A DNA stretch of 64,000 nt from Herbaspirillum sp. alder98 (GCF_020179755.1 NZ_JAIUCY010000010.1:1-64000); one strand, 5' to 3'. Counted from the stretch's first letter, positions 1 to 9,123 are shown. The notes: generated from the letters alone by a model not told the origin. Numbers and translations: made by a program.

Positions 1-358
1 AGATGACATAGTTGCCGTGGTTCTGGAAGCAGGCTGGCAACAGCCAGGACGGGGTCCGGTAGGCTTTGCTGGCAGACAGGAAAAGGAAGCGGTCTTCGGT
101 GACCGGCACGTTCAGGGGCGCGCCTTGTTCCTTCCAGTCGGGGATCAGTTCGCTCAGCGCGCGCGGGTCCATCACCGCGCCCGACAGGATATGGGCGCCG
201 ACCTCGCTGCCTTTTTCGAGCACGCAGACGCCGACTTCCTTGCCGGATTGCGCCGCCAGTTGCTTGAGGCGGATCGCCGCCGACAAGCCGGCCGGGCCGC
301 CGCCGACGATTACCACATCGTATTCCATGGCCTCACGCGGGCCGTATTGTTGCAGCAT
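1..358 (-). CDS. Electron transfer flavoprotein-ubiquinone oxidoreductase, N-terminal part (cut by window edge)
   Basis: The product would pass electrons from reduced ETF to membrane ubiquinone. Read leftward from an ATG at 358, about 119 residues are present. They contain a Rossmann FAD-binding start (DVVIVGGGPAGLSAA), then ILSGAVMDP and, at the window edge, NHGNYVI, all typical of ETF-QO. A second in-frame ATG at 328 (MEYDVV) sits right before the FAD motif and is an alternative start. The C-terminal 4Fe-4S part lies outside the window. The gene follows etfA by only 4 bp, so it is the last visible gene of the leftward FAD dehydrogenase-HutD-etfB-etfA operon. Confidence 0.88.
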   Translation of the reverse strand, partial: MLQQYGPREAMEYDVVIVGGGPAGLSAAIRLKQLAAQSGKEVGVCVLEKGSEVGAHILSGAVMDPRALSELIPDWKEQGAPLNVPVTEDRFLFLSASKAYRTPSWLLPACFQNHGNYVI

Positions 359-362
359 TGCC

Positions 363-1298
363 TTATCCCAGTTGCTTGACCAGTTGTGGCGCCAGTTCGA
401 ACAGGTCGCCCACGATGCCGTAGTCGGCCACCGAGAAGATCGGCGCATCGCCGTCCTTGTTGATGGCGACGATCACCTTGGCGTCCTTCATCCCGGCCAG
501 ATGCTGGATTGCGCCCGAAATGCCGACGGCGATATACAGGTCGGGCGCGACTACCTTGCCGGTCTGGCCGATCTGGTAATCGTTGGGCACATAGCCGGCG
601 TCGACGGCCGCGCGCGATGCCCCCAGGGCGGCATTGAGACGGTCGGCCAGCGGCTCCAGCATCTGCGCGTAGTTCTCGCCCGACCCCAGGCCACGGCCAC
701 CCGATACCACGATCTTGGCCGACGCCAGTTCGGGGCGGCCGCTGGAGGTGGTCTGGCGCGACACGAAACGCGACAGGCCACACTCGGCCACCGCCTCCAA
801 TGCCACGATCTCGGCACTGCCGCCTTCTGTCGATGTAGGCTCGAAGGCGGTAGCGCGCACCGACACTACCTTGATCGCATCCGACGAGCGCACGGTGGCG
901 ATTACGTTGCCGGCATAGATCGGGCGTTCGAAGGTGTCGGCGGCGATCACCCGCGTGATCTCGGAGACCTGCGCCACGTCGAGCGCGGCGGCAATCCGTG
1001 GCAGGACGTTTTTACCGGCGGCGGTCGCGGTGGCCACGACGTGGCTGTATTGCCTGGCGATGCTGGATGCCTGGGCCGCCAGGTTCTCGGCCAGGCCGTG
1101 GGCGAAGTGCGGCGCATCGGCCACCAGCACGCGGTGGACGCCGGCGATGGCAGCGGCCGCGCGTGCAGCTTCAGCGCACTGGTCGCCACACACCAGCAGG
1201 TGCAGCGTGTCGCCGCATTGAGCAGCGGCGGTCACGGCGTGCAAGGTGGCGTTCTTGATGGATTGGTTGTCGTGTTCGGCAATGATCAGGACCGGCAT
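363..1298 (-). CDS. etfA: Electron transfer flavoprotein alpha subunit
   Basis: This is the FAD-binding subunit of the soluble ETF heterodimer, which collects electrons from flavin dehydrogenases. The 311 residues match the usual length. The N-terminal domain begins [11 protein letters not shown]. The C-terminal FAD domain has [24 protein letters not shown] and the family signature [14 protein letters not shown] followed by VIVAINKD. It lies 8 bp downstream of etfB and 4 bp upstream of the ETF-QO gene, so the electron-transfer chain is encoded as one block. No anomalies were seen. Confidence 0.96.
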   Translation of the reverse strand: MPVLIIAEHDNQSIKNATLHAVTAAAQCGDTLHLLVCGDQCAEAARAAAAIAGVHRVLVADAPHFAHGLAENLAAQASSIARQYSHVVATATAAGKNVLPRIAAALDVAQVSEITRVIAADTFERPIYAGNVIATVRSSDAIKVVSVRATAFEPTSTEGGSAEIVALEAVAECGLSRFVSRQTTSSGRPELASAKIVVSGGRGLGSGENYAQMLEPLADRLNAALGASRAAVDAGYVPNDYQIGQTGKVVAPDLYIAVGISGAIQHLAGMKDAKVIVAINKDGDAPIFSVADYGIVGDLFELAPQLVKQLG

Positions 1299-1306
1299 GA
1301 TGTTCC

Positions 1307-2056
1307 TCAGATGACGTTGGCTTCGTGCTTCAGTTTGGCCACCAGGGCGGCGACGTCGGGCAGCTTGACGCCGGCCGCGCGTGCCGGCGGTTCGGCCACT
1401 TTCAGCGTACTCAGGCGCGGCGTGATATCGACGCCCAGCGACTGCGGGGTGTGCGTATCGAGCGGCTTCTTCTTGGCCTTCATGATGTTGGGCAGGGTCA
1501 CATAGCGTGGCTCGTTGAGTCGCAGGTCGGTGGTGACCAGGGCCGGCAGTTTCAGCGCCACGGTTTCCAGTCCGCCATCGATCTCGCGGCTGACGATGGC
1601 TTCGCCATCGACGATCTGCAGCGACGACGCAAAGGTCGCCTGCGGCATGCCCGCCAGTGCCGCCAGCATCTGGCCGGTCTGGTTGCTGTCGTCATCGATG
1701 GCCTGCTTGCCCACGATCACCAGCGGTGCCTGTTCTTGCTGCAGCACCGCGTGCAGCAACTTGGCCACCGCCAGCGGTTGCAGCTCGTCGCCGGTCTCGA
1801 CCAGGATGCCGCGGTCGGCGCCGATGGCCATGGCATTGCGCAAGGTTTCCTGGCATTGCGCGGGGCCGCACGAGACTGCCACCACCTCGGTAGCGATGCC
1901 GGCTTCCTTGAGTCGCACGGCCGCTTCCACCGCGATCTCGTCGAACGGATTCATGCTCATCTTGACGTTGCCGATATCGACGCCGGTGCCATCCGATTTG
2001 ACGCGCACCTTCACGTTGAAGTCGACGACACGTTTTACTGCAACAAGTATCTTCAT
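1307..2056 (-). CDS. etfB: Electron transfer flavoprotein beta subunit
   Basis: This is the AMP-binding ETF subunit (249 residues), partner of EtfA. It starts [14 protein letters not shown], the normal N-terminus, from the ATG at 2056. A GTG four codons upstream (2068) is possible but would add an unusual leader. The ETF-beta signature is present as [20 protein letters not shown], followed by [11 protein letters not shown]. The gene lies between the HutD-like gene (28 bp upstream) and etfA. This location suggests the ETF pair serves the FAD dehydrogenase at 2666-3850 rather than fatty-acid oxidation in general. That is inference, because housekeeping ETF copies could also sit elsewhere in the genome. 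Confidence 0.95.
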   Translation of the reverse strand: MKILVAVKRVVDFNVKVRVKSDGTGVDIGNVKMSMNPFDEIAVEAAVRLKEAGIATEVVAVSCGPAQCQETLRNAMAIGADRGILVETGDELQPLAVAKLLHAVLQQEQAPLVIVGKQAIDDDSNQTGQMLAALAGMPQATFASSLQIVDGEAIVSREIDGGLETVALKLPALVTTDLRLNEPRYVTLPNIMKAKKKPLDTHTPQSLGVDITPRLSTLKVAEPPARAAGVKLPDVAALVAKLKHEANVI

Positions 2057-2084
2057 GGATTGATTCACTCAGGCAAGGGGTTAG

Positions 2085-2651
2085 TCAGGGGAGGGGACGC
2101 ACCAGGATCAACGCGGCGCGGGCGTCGACGGCATGCGGTGCGAGGTCGAGATCGCTGCCGTGTCCCAGCGCGGCCTGGCCGGGTTCGAGCGGTCGTCCCG
2201 ACAATTGCCAGGCGCCCGTCAATGGCACCAGCGCCCAGGCCACGGCATCATTGATACCGCAGCGCCGGGTGACGATACGTATTTCGCCGCGCAATGCCGA
2301 ACGGCGCACCATCAGGTTGAGAAAGCGGGGCTGCACCGTGCCTGGCTGGCGCCGCGCGCCCAGTTCGAGCTCGCCGGGAAAACTGATCGGCAGCAAGGGT
2401 CGCGCCATCACCGCCGCCGAAGGCCCGGACAATTCGACTGCGCCGTTGCCCATCAGCAGGGCATGACGGTCGATGCCGGGGAAGGTAGAGAACGGCCCGT
2501 CGGCGGCGATCTCGGCCAGGCTGATGCGCCAGTCGAAACCGTCCGGGTGTGGCGTCGACCCGGGCGCATGGCCAGAGCCCAATGCACGGGTCAGTCCGCC
2601 GCCGTTGCGCCACGGCGTTGCCACGCACTCGGCCAGGGTGATGATCTGCAT
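2085..2651 (-). CDS. HutD/Ves family cupin-like protein
   Basis: A 188-residue protein starting MQIITLAECVATPWRNGGG. The PWRNGGGLTR motif close to the N-terminus, then FDWRISLAEI and DGPFSTFPGIDRHALLMGNG, are characteristic of the HutD/Ves family, cupin-fold proteins often found with histidine utilisation genes. Their biochemical role is poorly defined; a metabolite-sensing or quality-control role is suspected. No hut genes are visible here. It sits 14 bp after the FAD dehydrogenase gene and just before etfB, clearly inside that operon. The start at 2651 is chosen because the longer open frame upstream lacks family similarity and runs into the dehydrogenase gene. Confidence 0.83.
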   Translation of the reverse strand: MQIITLAECVATPWRNGGGLTRALGSGHAPGSTPHPDGFDWRISLAEIAADGPFSTFPGIDRHALLMGNGAVELSGPSAAVMARPLLPISFPGELELGARRQPGTVQPRFLNLMVRRSALRGEIRIVTRRCGINDAVAWALVPLTGAWQLSGRPLEPGQAALGHGSDLDLAPHAVDARAALILVRPLP

Positions 2652-2665
2652 GGCCGTTGCCGTGC

Positions 2666-3850
2666 TCAGGACACCGCGCCCGAACCGTATTTGCCGACCA
2701 GCAGCTTGCCGCTGGCGAAGCGCTCGATCGAGTACGGCGCCAGCGAGACGTCGGTGGCCAGGCCCAGGGCTTCCTGCGCCAGGATGCGCCCGACGGCAGG
2801 CGACAACTTGAACCCGTGTCCCGAAAAGCCGAAGCCGGTCAACAGGCCCTCGACGCCCGGCAATTTGCCCAGCACCGGGTTCCAGTCGGGGGTGACGTCG
2901 TAGACGCCGGTCCACGACGTGGCCAGGCCTGCCGTCTCGTAACTGGGGAAGCGCTCGGCGACCTGGGCGCCGATTTCCACGATGGCGTCCAGCGACACGT
3001 CGCCCTGCTCGGTGTCGGGGCTGTCCAGGGTTTCGCCGACCACGCCTTCCGACACCAGCATCTGGGTGCCGCCATAGCTGCGTCCGTACAGCATGCCGCT
3101 CGATGCCAGGTCCTTGAAGACCGGCATGTTGAAGGTGTAGGGTTCGGGCCCTTCCAGTGCCAGCACTGTGTGGCGCTCGGCGCGCACCGGCAGGGTCAGG
3201 CCGGTCCAGGCCGCCAGTTCGGGGGTCCAGATATTCTGGGTGCTGATGACGGTACCCGACAGGAAGCGCCCGGCGCTGGTATCGACGCCGACCACCCGGC
3301 CATGCTCGATGATCAGGCGCTCGACGTTGACGCCTTCCTTGACTGTCACGCCGCGTCGGCGTGCTGCACGGGCGAACGACGTCGCCACCAGATAGGCATC
3401 GGCAAAGCCGGCCTCCGGCTCGAAACTGATCAGCGCGGCGTCGTCGAAGCGGGCGATCGGCAGCAGTTCACGGGCCTGGGCCGGGTCCAGTGTTTGCAGC
3501 GGAATGCCTTGCTCTTGCTGCGCCTTGAGCGAGGCGCGCAGCGGCTCCAGCTTGTCGCCTTCGGGCGCCCAGATCATGTATCCGCACTTGACCAGCCCGC
3601 ACGAGGCCTCGTCGTCTTCCACGTATTCGGCGAAGCGGTTGAAGGTTTGCCATGACAACTGCGCCAGTTCCACGTTTTCCTGCACCGAGTAGTGCGTGCG
3701 CAGGATGCCGGACGACTGCGAGGTGGTCCCTTCGCCGACGGTCTTGCGGTCCAGCAGCAGCACGTTGCGGGCGCCCAGCTGGGCGAGATGGAACGCGGTC
3801 GAGGTACCGATTACCCCGGCCCCGATCACGATGGCGTCATAAGTGTTCAT
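2666..3850 (-). CDS. FAD-dependent oxidoreductase of the DAO/sarcosine oxidase-beta type
   Basis: A 394-residue flavoprotein. The N-terminus YDAIVIGAGVIGTSTAFHLA is the FAD dinucleotide fold, and the C-terminus has GLLTGFGFSGHGFKLSPAVG, the second FAD contact typical of D-amino-acid oxidase/sarcosine oxidase-like enzymes. Such enzymes oxidise secondary or N-methylated amines and amino acids. It has no signal peptide, so it is cytoplasmic. It heads an operon with HutD-like, ETF and ETF-QO genes, so the likely electron acceptor is ETF rather than oxygen (inference). The gene is divergent from a LysR gene 168 bp away, with a palindrome between them. The substrate cannot be read from sequence. 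Confidence 0.85.
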   Translation of the reverse strand: MNTYDAIVIGAGVIGTSTAFHLAQLGARNVLLLDRKTVGEGTTSQSSGILRTHYSVQENVELAQLSWQTFNRFAEYVEDDEASCGLVKCGYMIWAPEGDKLEPLRASLKAQQEQGIPLQTLDPAQARELLPIARFDDAALISFEPEAGFADAYLVATSFARAARRRGVTVKEGVNVERLIIEHGRVVGVDTSAGRFLSGTVISTQNIWTPELAAWTGLTLPVRAERHTVLALEGPEPYTFNMPVFKDLASSGMLYGRSYGGTQMLVSEGVVGETLDSPDTEQGDVSLDAIVEIGAQVAERFPSYETAGLATSWTGVYDVTPDWNPVLGKLPGVEGLLTGFGFSGHGFKLSPAVGRILAQEALGLATDVSLAPYSIERFASGKLLVGKYGSGAVS

Positions 3851-3911
3851 GGCTTCCTCTTCAATCAGAATGGCTGGCAGTGTGAACCGAAAAAAGCAGC
3901 GCCTGCGCCAG

Positions 3912-3928
3912 CATTAGAGAAACTAATG
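3912..3928. promoter_or_regulatory. LysR-type operator candidate between divergent genes
   Basis: A perfect inverted repeat CATTAG-N5-CTAATG lies in the 168-bp gap between the FAD dehydrogenase gene (leftward) and the LysR gene (rightward). Its size and place fit a LysR-family recognition site (T-N11-A type). Further ATTAG/CTAAT-like words occur at 3950-3955 and near 5062-5094, upstream of the adjacent ABC importer. Confidence 0.6.
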
Positions 3929-4018
3929 TTTTGAAGAAGTGCGGGTAACATTAGCCCGGCTTAAGTTCTTTCGATTCATCATGCGTCACCGCATTGCGCC
4001 CTATATAGAGGATTCACC

Positions 4019-4990
4019 ATGTCTGATATGCCATTCGATCTGCACGCCCTGCAAGCCTTCGTGGCGGTCTGCGAGGGCGGTTCGATGATCGAGGCTGCGC
4101 GCAAGCTGGGCGTGACGCAAAGCGCGATCAGCCAGTTGATCAAGTCGCTGGAGACGCAAAGCGGCATGGTGCTGCTGGACCGTGAATTCCGTCCCTCGCG
4201 CCCGACCGCGGCCGGCCGCCTGCTGCTCGACCTGGCGCAGGGACTGCTGGAACATGCGCAACGCGTCAATGAACGGTTGATCGATGCGTCGCGTTCGGAG
4301 ATGGCCCAGATACGATTGGGCGGGGTCGATTCGTTCTCGGCCACGATCGGGCCGATCCTGGTCCAGGCGATCTCGCGCAATGCGCGCCAGATCTCGCTCT
4401 GGTCGGGCCTGACCCCGATTCTCAGCGAGCAGTTGCAGCGGCGTGAACTGGACCTGGCGGTCTGCACCGAATCCAACGTCAATGACCTGCGCATCGAACA
4501 GCGCCTGCTGTTCTCGGAGTGCTTCGTGGCAGTGATTCCGAAGAGCGTGGCCGAACAGCACGGGGATGATGCCGCCGGTTATCAAAGCGCCCTGCAAAGC
4601 CTGCCGCTATTGCGTTATACGCGCCGCTCGGTGATCGGCCAGCAGATCGAGCGCTACCTGAAGCACATCAAGCTGGACGCGCCGCGCCGGCTCGAATTCG
4701 ACGCCACCGACCCGATGCTGAACCTGGTGGCCTGGGGCCTCGGCTATGCGGTCACCACGCCGCTGTGTCTGTGGCAGTCGCGTCATTGCCTGCCCGACGT
4801 GGTGCTGGTGCCGTTGCCGGCCAGCCAGCTGGGGCGGCGCAATTTCTTCCTGTTGTCGCGCGAGGGCGAGTGGAACAGCCTGGCCGAAGAGGTCTCGTCG
4901 CTGACCCGCCAGGCGCTGCAGGACAAGATATCGCCGGCGATTCGCCGGGTCTTGCCGGGGCTGCCCAAGGATGCGTTCTCGTGGAAATGA
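4019..4990 (+). CDS. LysR family transcriptional regulator (likely regulator of the flanking dehydrogenase and importer)
   Basis: A 323-residue regulator. Residues about 7-66 form the winged helix-turn-helix (LHALQAFVAVCEGGSMIEAA, KLGVTQSAISQLIKSLE), followed by a periplasmic-binding-like effector domain. The ATG at 4019 is preceded by AGAGGATTCACC. It is divergent from the FAD dehydrogenase operon and followed by the binding-protein gene at 5180. This is the usual arrangement for a LysR protein controlling both neighbours. The recognition-helix region differs slightly from the standard (QSAISQLIKSLETQ), with no defect visible. Confidence 0.9.
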   Translation: MSDMPFDLHALQAFVAVCEGGSMIEAARKLGVTQSAISQLIKSLETQSGMVLLDREFRPSRPTAAGRLLLDLAQGLLEHAQRVNERLIDASRSEMAQIRLGGVDSFSATIGPILVQAISRNARQISLWSGLTPILSEQLQRRELDLAVCTESNVNDLRIEQRLLFSECFVAVIPKSVAEQHGDDAAGYQSALQSLPLLRYTRRSVIGQQIERYLKHIKLDAPRRLEFDATDPMLNLVAWGLGYAVTTPLCLWQSRHCLPDVVLVPLPASQLGRRNFFLLSREGEWNSLAEEVSSLTRQALQDKISPAIRRVLPGLPKDAFSWK

Positions 4991-5060
4991 CAGCGGACGG
5001 TGCAATGCACCACGCGCATGCACGTTCGCAGGGCGTGCGCGCACCGCTGCAGCGCAGCTA

Positions 5061-5096
5061 AATTAGCTCTGCAACTAGTTTGTATTAGTTTTCCTT
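5061..5096. promoter_or_regulatory. Possible LysR sites upstream of the ABC importer
   Basis: Words ATTAG and CTAGT/ATTAG recur here with spacing like the perfect operator at 3912-3928. They lie 85-120 bp before the binding-protein start, so the same regulator may act at both promoters. The match is imperfect. Confidence 0.35.
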
Positions 5097-5179
5097 AAGC
5101 GGGTCGGGACGGGCGTCATCCGTCAGTAATATCGCCGTGTCACACCGAGCGATTCCACCTATAAGCTAAGGAGCAAGCA

Positions 5180-6181
5180 ATGAACCAGACTCGACGCAGG
5201 GTCATGAAGCACGCCGTTACCCTGGCCGCCGCCGGCACGATGGGTTTTCCCATGCTGGCACGCGCGGCAGCACCGACCGTGATCAACTACGGCGGCTCGG
5301 CCTGGCTGGGCCATTACTCGGCTTATATCGCCATGAAGACCGGCTTGATGACCAAGTACGGCATCGACCTGCGCTGGCAGGCATTCTCCACTTCGTCGGC
5401 GCGCATGGCCGCCGTGATGGCCGGCAACGTGGATATCGCAGGCACCGGCGTGGTGTCGGCGCTGGCGCTGATGGCCAGCGGCGCCAAGCAGTTCCAGGTG
5501 ATTGCGACGCCTAACAACTTCGGCCGTGCCGAAGGCTTGCTGGTCCGTGACGGCGTCAAGAGCGTGGCCGAACTCAAGGGCAAGAAGATCGGCGTGACCT
5601 ATGCCTCCAGCGCCCACGTGCTGCTGCTGGATGTACTGACCCAGGCCGGCCTGAATCCGGACAAGGACGTGTCCATCATCAACCTGCCGGCGACCGAATT
5701 GCTGACTGCGTACAAGGCCAACCAGATCGACGCTGCCGCCGCCTGGACCCCGACCTTCGATCGCATTCGCGCGCTGCCCAACACCAAGCTGCTGTTCGAC
5801 GACACGTCGTTCTCGCTCTACAAGAGTTACAAGATGTCGCCCGGTCCCGACGTGCTGCTGACCCGCACCGCCTTCGGTCGCGACAACCCGGCGGCGGTCA
5901 AGGCCTTCCTGCAGGCGATCTTCGAAGCCAATGCGCTGTTGACGCAAAAGCCCGAGGAAGCGGCCAAGATCCTGCTCGAGTTGACCTCGCTGTCGATTGA
6001 AGAACAACTGGCCGTGATCAAGCAGACCGAGTGGTTCACCCAGGCCGACCAGAAGACCCTGCTGGTCGCGCCGGGCAACTTCGTCGATGGCCTGCAGAAG
6101 CTGTCCGAAATGCTGCTCAAGCTGAAACAGATCGACTTCGTGCCGCAGGTGCGGCAGTGGGTCAACACCACCTATCTGTGA
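5180..6181 (+). CDS. ABC transporter substrate-binding protein, NMT1/SsuA-TauA type
   Basis: A 333-residue periplasmic binding protein. The N-terminus has a twin-arginine stretch (TRRRVMKHAV) followed by a hydrophobic segment and ARAAA, so export by Tat is possible. After it comes INYGGSAWLGHYSAYIAMKTGL and DLRWQAFSTSSARMAAVMAGNVDIAG, typical of the aliphatic-sulfonate/nitrate/taurine-like (THI5/NMT1) family. RBS AAGGAGCAAGCA precedes the ATG. The permease follows 9 bp downstream and the ATPase overlaps the permease, so this is a complete three-gene importer. The ligand is unknown. The nearby FAD amine-type dehydrogenase suggests an amine or amino-acid derivative. Confidence 0.9.
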   Translation: MNQTRRRVMKHAVTLAAAGTMGFPMLARAAAPTVINYGGSAWLGHYSAYIAMKTGLMTKYGIDLRWQAFSTSSARMAAVMAGNVDIAGTGVVSALALMASGAKQFQVIATPNNFGRAEGLLVRDGVKSVAELKGKKIGVTYASSAHVLLLDVLTQAGLNPDKDVSIINLPATELLTAYKANQIDAAAAWTPTFDRIRALPNTKLLFDDTSFSLYKSYKMSPGPDVLLTRTAFGRDNPAAVKAFLQAIFEANALLTQKPEEAAKILLELTSLSIEEQLAVIKQTEWFTQADQKTLLVAPGNFVDGLQKLSEMLLKLKQIDFVPQVRQWVNTTYL

Positions 6182-6190
6182 GGCACGCGC

Positions 6191-6964
6191 ATGGCTGAAA
6201 AGAAAGAGTGGCTGCAGGGCGGTGCGCTGGTGACGCTGTCGGCGGTGTCGCTGGTGACCTTCCTGCTGCTCTGGGAAGGAATCTGCCGCGCCGGCGTGGT
6301 GGACGCCGTGTTCCTGCCGGCGCCATCGCAGGTACTGGGACGGGCGCTGCGCATGTGGGACCAGGACACCCTGATCATCAACATCCTCGCTTCGGCGCGG
6401 CGGGTGATGGTGGGTTTCCTGGCAGCAGTGGCGGTGGCGATCCCGCTGGGGATCATGCTGGGCACGTCGAAGGTGGCGCGCGCCGTGTTTGATCCGATCC
6501 TGTCGTTCCTGCGTCCGCTGCCGTCGATGAGCTGGATCCCGCTGACCCTGCTGTGGTTCGGCATCACCGAGACGCAAAAGTACAGCATTGTCTTCATGGG
6601 TGCGGTCACGCCGGCGTTGCTGTACGTGATCGAGGCTACGCAGGGGATCGACCCGATCCTGATCCGGGCCGCCCGCAACCTGGGCGCCAATCGCTGGCAG
6701 GTGATGCGCGAAGTGATCCTGCCCGGCTGCATGCCGCAGATCCTGTCGGGCATGAAGGTGATCCTGGGCCTGTCGTGGACCTGCGTGATCTCGGCCGAAC
6801 TGGTCGCGGCCAAGGAAGGCCTGGGCTTCATGATCATGAACGGCAAGGAATTCTTCCAGACCGATACCGTGGTGCTGGGCATGGTGCTGATCAGTTTTAC
6901 CGTGCTGGTGACCGATATCGTCTTTCGCCTGATTCAAAGGAGTGTGCTGTCATGGCAGAAGTGA
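6191..6964 (+). CDS. ABC transporter permease, SsuC/TauC type
   Basis: A 257-residue inner-membrane protein with about six hydrophobic segments. The cytoplasmic EAA loop that docks the ATPase is visible as RNLGANRWQVMREVILPGCM near residues 160-180. It lies 9 bp after the binding-protein gene, and its last 13 bp overlap the ATPase gene, showing translational coupling. The length is normal for the family. Confidence 0.92.
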   Translation: MAEKKEWLQGGALVTLSAVSLVTFLLLWEGICRAGVVDAVFLPAPSQVLGRALRMWDQDTLIINILASARRVMVGFLAAVAVAIPLGIMLGTSKVARAVFDPILSFLRPLPSMSWIPLTLLWFGITETQKYSIVFMGAVTPALLYVIEATQGIDPILIRAARNLGANRWQVMREVILPGCMPQILSGMKVILGLSWTCVISAELVAAKEGLGFMIMNGKEFFQTDTVVLGMVLISFTVLVTDIVFRLIQRSVLSWQK

Positions 6965-7752
6965 AATCCGGCGCGGCCGATCGTCCCATGATCGAGTTTC
7001 GCGGCGTGGCCAAATCATTCGGCGAGCTGAAGGTGCTCGACCGGGTCGATCTGCAGGTGGCCAAGGGCGAGTTCCTGGTATTGCTGGGGGCCTCGGGCTG
7101 TGGCAAGTCGACCATGCTCAACCTGGTCTCGGGCTTCGAGCGCACCAGCGCCGGCAGCGTCTGGGTCAATGGTCGCGAAGTGCGTGATGTCGATCCCGGC
7201 TGCGGCATGGTGTTCCAGCAGTACGCGCTGTTCCCCTGGAAGACGGTGCGCGAGAATGTCGAGTTCGGTCTGAAGATGCGTGGCGTGTCGCGCGCCGAGC
7301 GGGCCAAGGTGGCGCAGCATTACATCGAGATGGTGGGGCTGAAGGGTTTCGAGAACAGTTTCCCCAACAAGCTCTCGGGCGGCATGAAGCAGCGCGTCTC
7401 GATTGCCCGCGTGCTGGCCAACGACCCCGACGTGATGCTGTTCGACGAACCCTTCGCCGCGCTCGATGCGATGACGCGCCAGGTGCTGCAGGAGCAGCTG
7501 GTGTCGATCTATGAAAAGAGCGGCAAGACCATCATCTTCATCACCCACTCGATCGACGAAGCATTGATGCTGTCGACCCGCATGGTCGTCATGGGCGCCA
7601 AGCCGGGGCGCGTGGTGCAGGACATCGTCAATGACCTGCCGCATCCGCGCACAGCCGAAGCGCAATTGTCAGAGCGTTATATCGAGTTGAAACGCGCGAT
7701 CTGGCAGACGGTACAGGTGGAGGTGATGAAGGGACTGGAAGGGGCGCATTGA
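6952..7752 (+). CDS. ABC transporter ATP-binding protein, SsuB/TauB type
   Basis: A 266-residue ATPase. Walker A GASGCGKST, signature LSGGMKQRVSIARVLAN, Walker B VMLFDEPFAALD and the switch histidine in FITHSIDEAL are all intact. The ATG at 6952 (MAEVKSGAADRP) is chosen because it overlaps the end of the permease and follows AAGGAGTG. It completes the 5180-7752 importer. The gene ends just before the BIME repeat array. Confidence 0.94.
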   Translation: MAEVKSGAADRPMIEFRGVAKSFGELKVLDRVDLQVAKGEFLVLLGASGCGKSTMLNLVSGFERTSAGSVWVNGREVRDVDPGCGMVFQQYALFPWKTVRENVEFGLKMRGVSRAERAKVAQHYIEMVGLKGFENSFPNKLSGGMKQRVSIARVLANDPDVMLFDEPFAALDAMTRQVLQEQLVSIYEKSGKTIIFITHSIDEALMLSTRMVVMGAKPGRVVQDIVNDLPHPRTAEAQLSERYIELKRAIWQTVQVEVMKGLEGAH

Positions 7753-7766
7753 TACCGCGCCATCCC

Positions 7767-8247
7767 GTCGTCCTGACGAAGGTCAGGACCCAGCGTCTTT
7801 CAGCGCACCTCGGTGTTGTTACATAAGCCACTGGGTCCCGGCCTTCGCCGGGACGACGGATTACTTATCAAGTTACCTCTGTCGTCCTGACGAAAGTCAG
7901 GACCCAGCGTCTTTCAGCGCGCCTCGATGTTGTTGCATAAGCCACTGGGTCCCGGCCTTCGCCGGGACGACGGATTACTTATCAAGTTACCTCCGTCGTC
8001 CTGACGAAAGTCAGGACCCAGCGTCTTTCGGCGCGCCTCGGTGTTGTTGCATAAGTTACTGGATCCCGGCCTTCGCCGGGACGACGGATTACTTATCAAG
8101 CTACCTCCGTCGTCCTGACGAAGGTCCGGACCCAGCGTCTTTCAGCGCACCTCGATGTTGTTACATAAGCCACTGGGTCCCGGCCTTCGCCGGGACCACG
8201 GATTACTTATCAAGCTACCTCTGTCGTCCTGACGAACGACGGGGCAT
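7767..8247. repeat. Tandem array of a 114-bp paired REP element (BIME-like), four full units plus a partial fifth
   Basis: Units begin at 7767, 7881, 7995 and 8109 with an exact 114-bp period and only a few substitutions; a truncated fifth starts at 8223. Each unit holds two REP sequences in opposite orientation: first GTCCTGAC-GAA(A/G)-GTCAGGAC, then GTCCCGGC-CTTC-GCCGGGAC. These form two hairpins with 8-bp stems and 4-base loops, separated by about 45 bp, plus a linker GATTACTTATCAAG. It fills the gap between converging ends of the ABC ATPase gene (rightward) and phnX (leftward), a classic BIME position. Related units recur at about 53.03 and 61.9 kb. Confidence 0.93.
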
Positions 8248-8265
8248 TGATAACTTATAACGCTG

Positions 8266-9102
8266 TCACGCCGGTCGTTCCCCCGCGGCCAGGCGCAGGC
8301 CGATCGCTGCCACCACCTCAGGCAGTTGCGCCACCGAATCGATCACATAATGCGCACCGGCAGCGCGCAGGCGATCTTCGGCATGCGCCTTCAGTCTCGC
8401 CAGTTCGGCCGCCGGCATGGCTGCCGCCTGCGCGGCCGTCAAGCCGACTTCGTTACCGCTCAACGACACGCCGATGCTCCACATGCCGGCGCGCACGCCT
8501 TCGTGGATGCCGGGCACGGTGTCGTCCACCTTGATGCAGGCGGCCACGTCGCCCACCTTCAATGCCAGCACATTGGCCAGCGCCATGAACGGACCGGGCC
8601 GCCCGCCGGCGGCCAGTTCGTCACCGGCCACGACATGGTCGGGCGCAATGCCTTCGGCTGCCGCCAGCGGCAGCAGCACGTCCAGCACCTGGCGCGGATA
8701 ACCCGAACACGACCCGATCTTCAGCCCCTGAGCGCGCAGTGCGGCGAGGGTGTCGGCCGCCCCTTCGATGGCGTGCGAATACTCGCCGACCTTGGCGATC
8801 TGCATCGGCATGAAGCGTGCATAGATAGCGTCGACATCGGCATCACTGGCTGCGCTGCCGGTCGCCGCTTGCCACTGGGCGGCAATGTCCGGTTCATCCA
8901 GCAACGTGCGGATATGCTGCCACTTCGACAGGCCCATCGGTCCGCGTGCCTGGTCCAAGGTGATGTGGATGTCGAAGCTCTTGAAGGCATCGACGAAGAT
9001 CTGGGTCGGCGCCAGCGAGCCGAAGTCGACCAGCGTGCCGGCCCAGTCGAAGATCACGGCCTGGACTTGTGAAGTGGAGGCAGGGCGGTGGTGCAGGGTC
9101 AT
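8266..9102 (-). CDS. phnX: Phosphonoacetaldehyde hydrolase
   Basis: The enzyme cleaves the C-P bond of phosphonoacetaldehyde, giving acetaldehyde and phosphate. The 278-residue HAD-superfamily protein has the nucleophile motif [11 protein letters not shown] (Asp19) and the cap-domain Schiff-base lysine in [11 protein letters not shown] (about Lys60). Later come SCSGYPRQV and [12 protein letters not shown]. It is the last gene of the leftward phosphonate operon. The usual partner, 2-aminoethylphosphonate transaminase (PhnW), is not in the window. Confidence 0.94.
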   Translation of the reverse strand: MTLHHRPASTSQVQAVIFDWAGTLVDFGSLAPTQIFVDAFKSFDIHITLDQARGPMGLSKWQHIRTLLDEPDIAAQWQAATGSAASDADVDAIYARFMPMQIAKVGEYSHAIEGAADTLAALRAQGLKIGSCSGYPRQVLDVLLPLAAAEGIAPDHVVAGDELAAGGRPGPFMALANVLALKVGDVAACIKVDDTVPGIHEGVRAGMWSIGVSLSGNEVGLTAAQAAAMPAAELARLKAHAEDRLRAAGAHYVIDSVAQLPEVVAAIGLRLAAGERPA

Positions 9103-9123
9103 GGTAGTCCTTTCAATGATGGA

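Noticed and set aside
66..1505. Long rightward open frame of 479 codons
   Set aside because: It is antisense to etfA and etfB, whose family motifs are clear; composition is typical of a GC-rich shadow frame.
4999..5011. Short palindrome GGTGCAATGCACC after the LysR gene
   Set aside because: It resembles half-sites of nitrogen regulators but stands right after a stop codon with no sigma-54 promoter nearby; probably chance.
5159..6937. Leftward open frame of 592 codons rich in His/Gln/Arg
   Set aside because: Antisense to the binding protein and permease genes; low-complexity HQRD composition marks it as a shadow.
7767..8247. Possible CRISPR array
   Set aside because: The 114-bp units are repeats throughout, with no unique spacers and no cas genes; the internal structure is paired REP hairpins.
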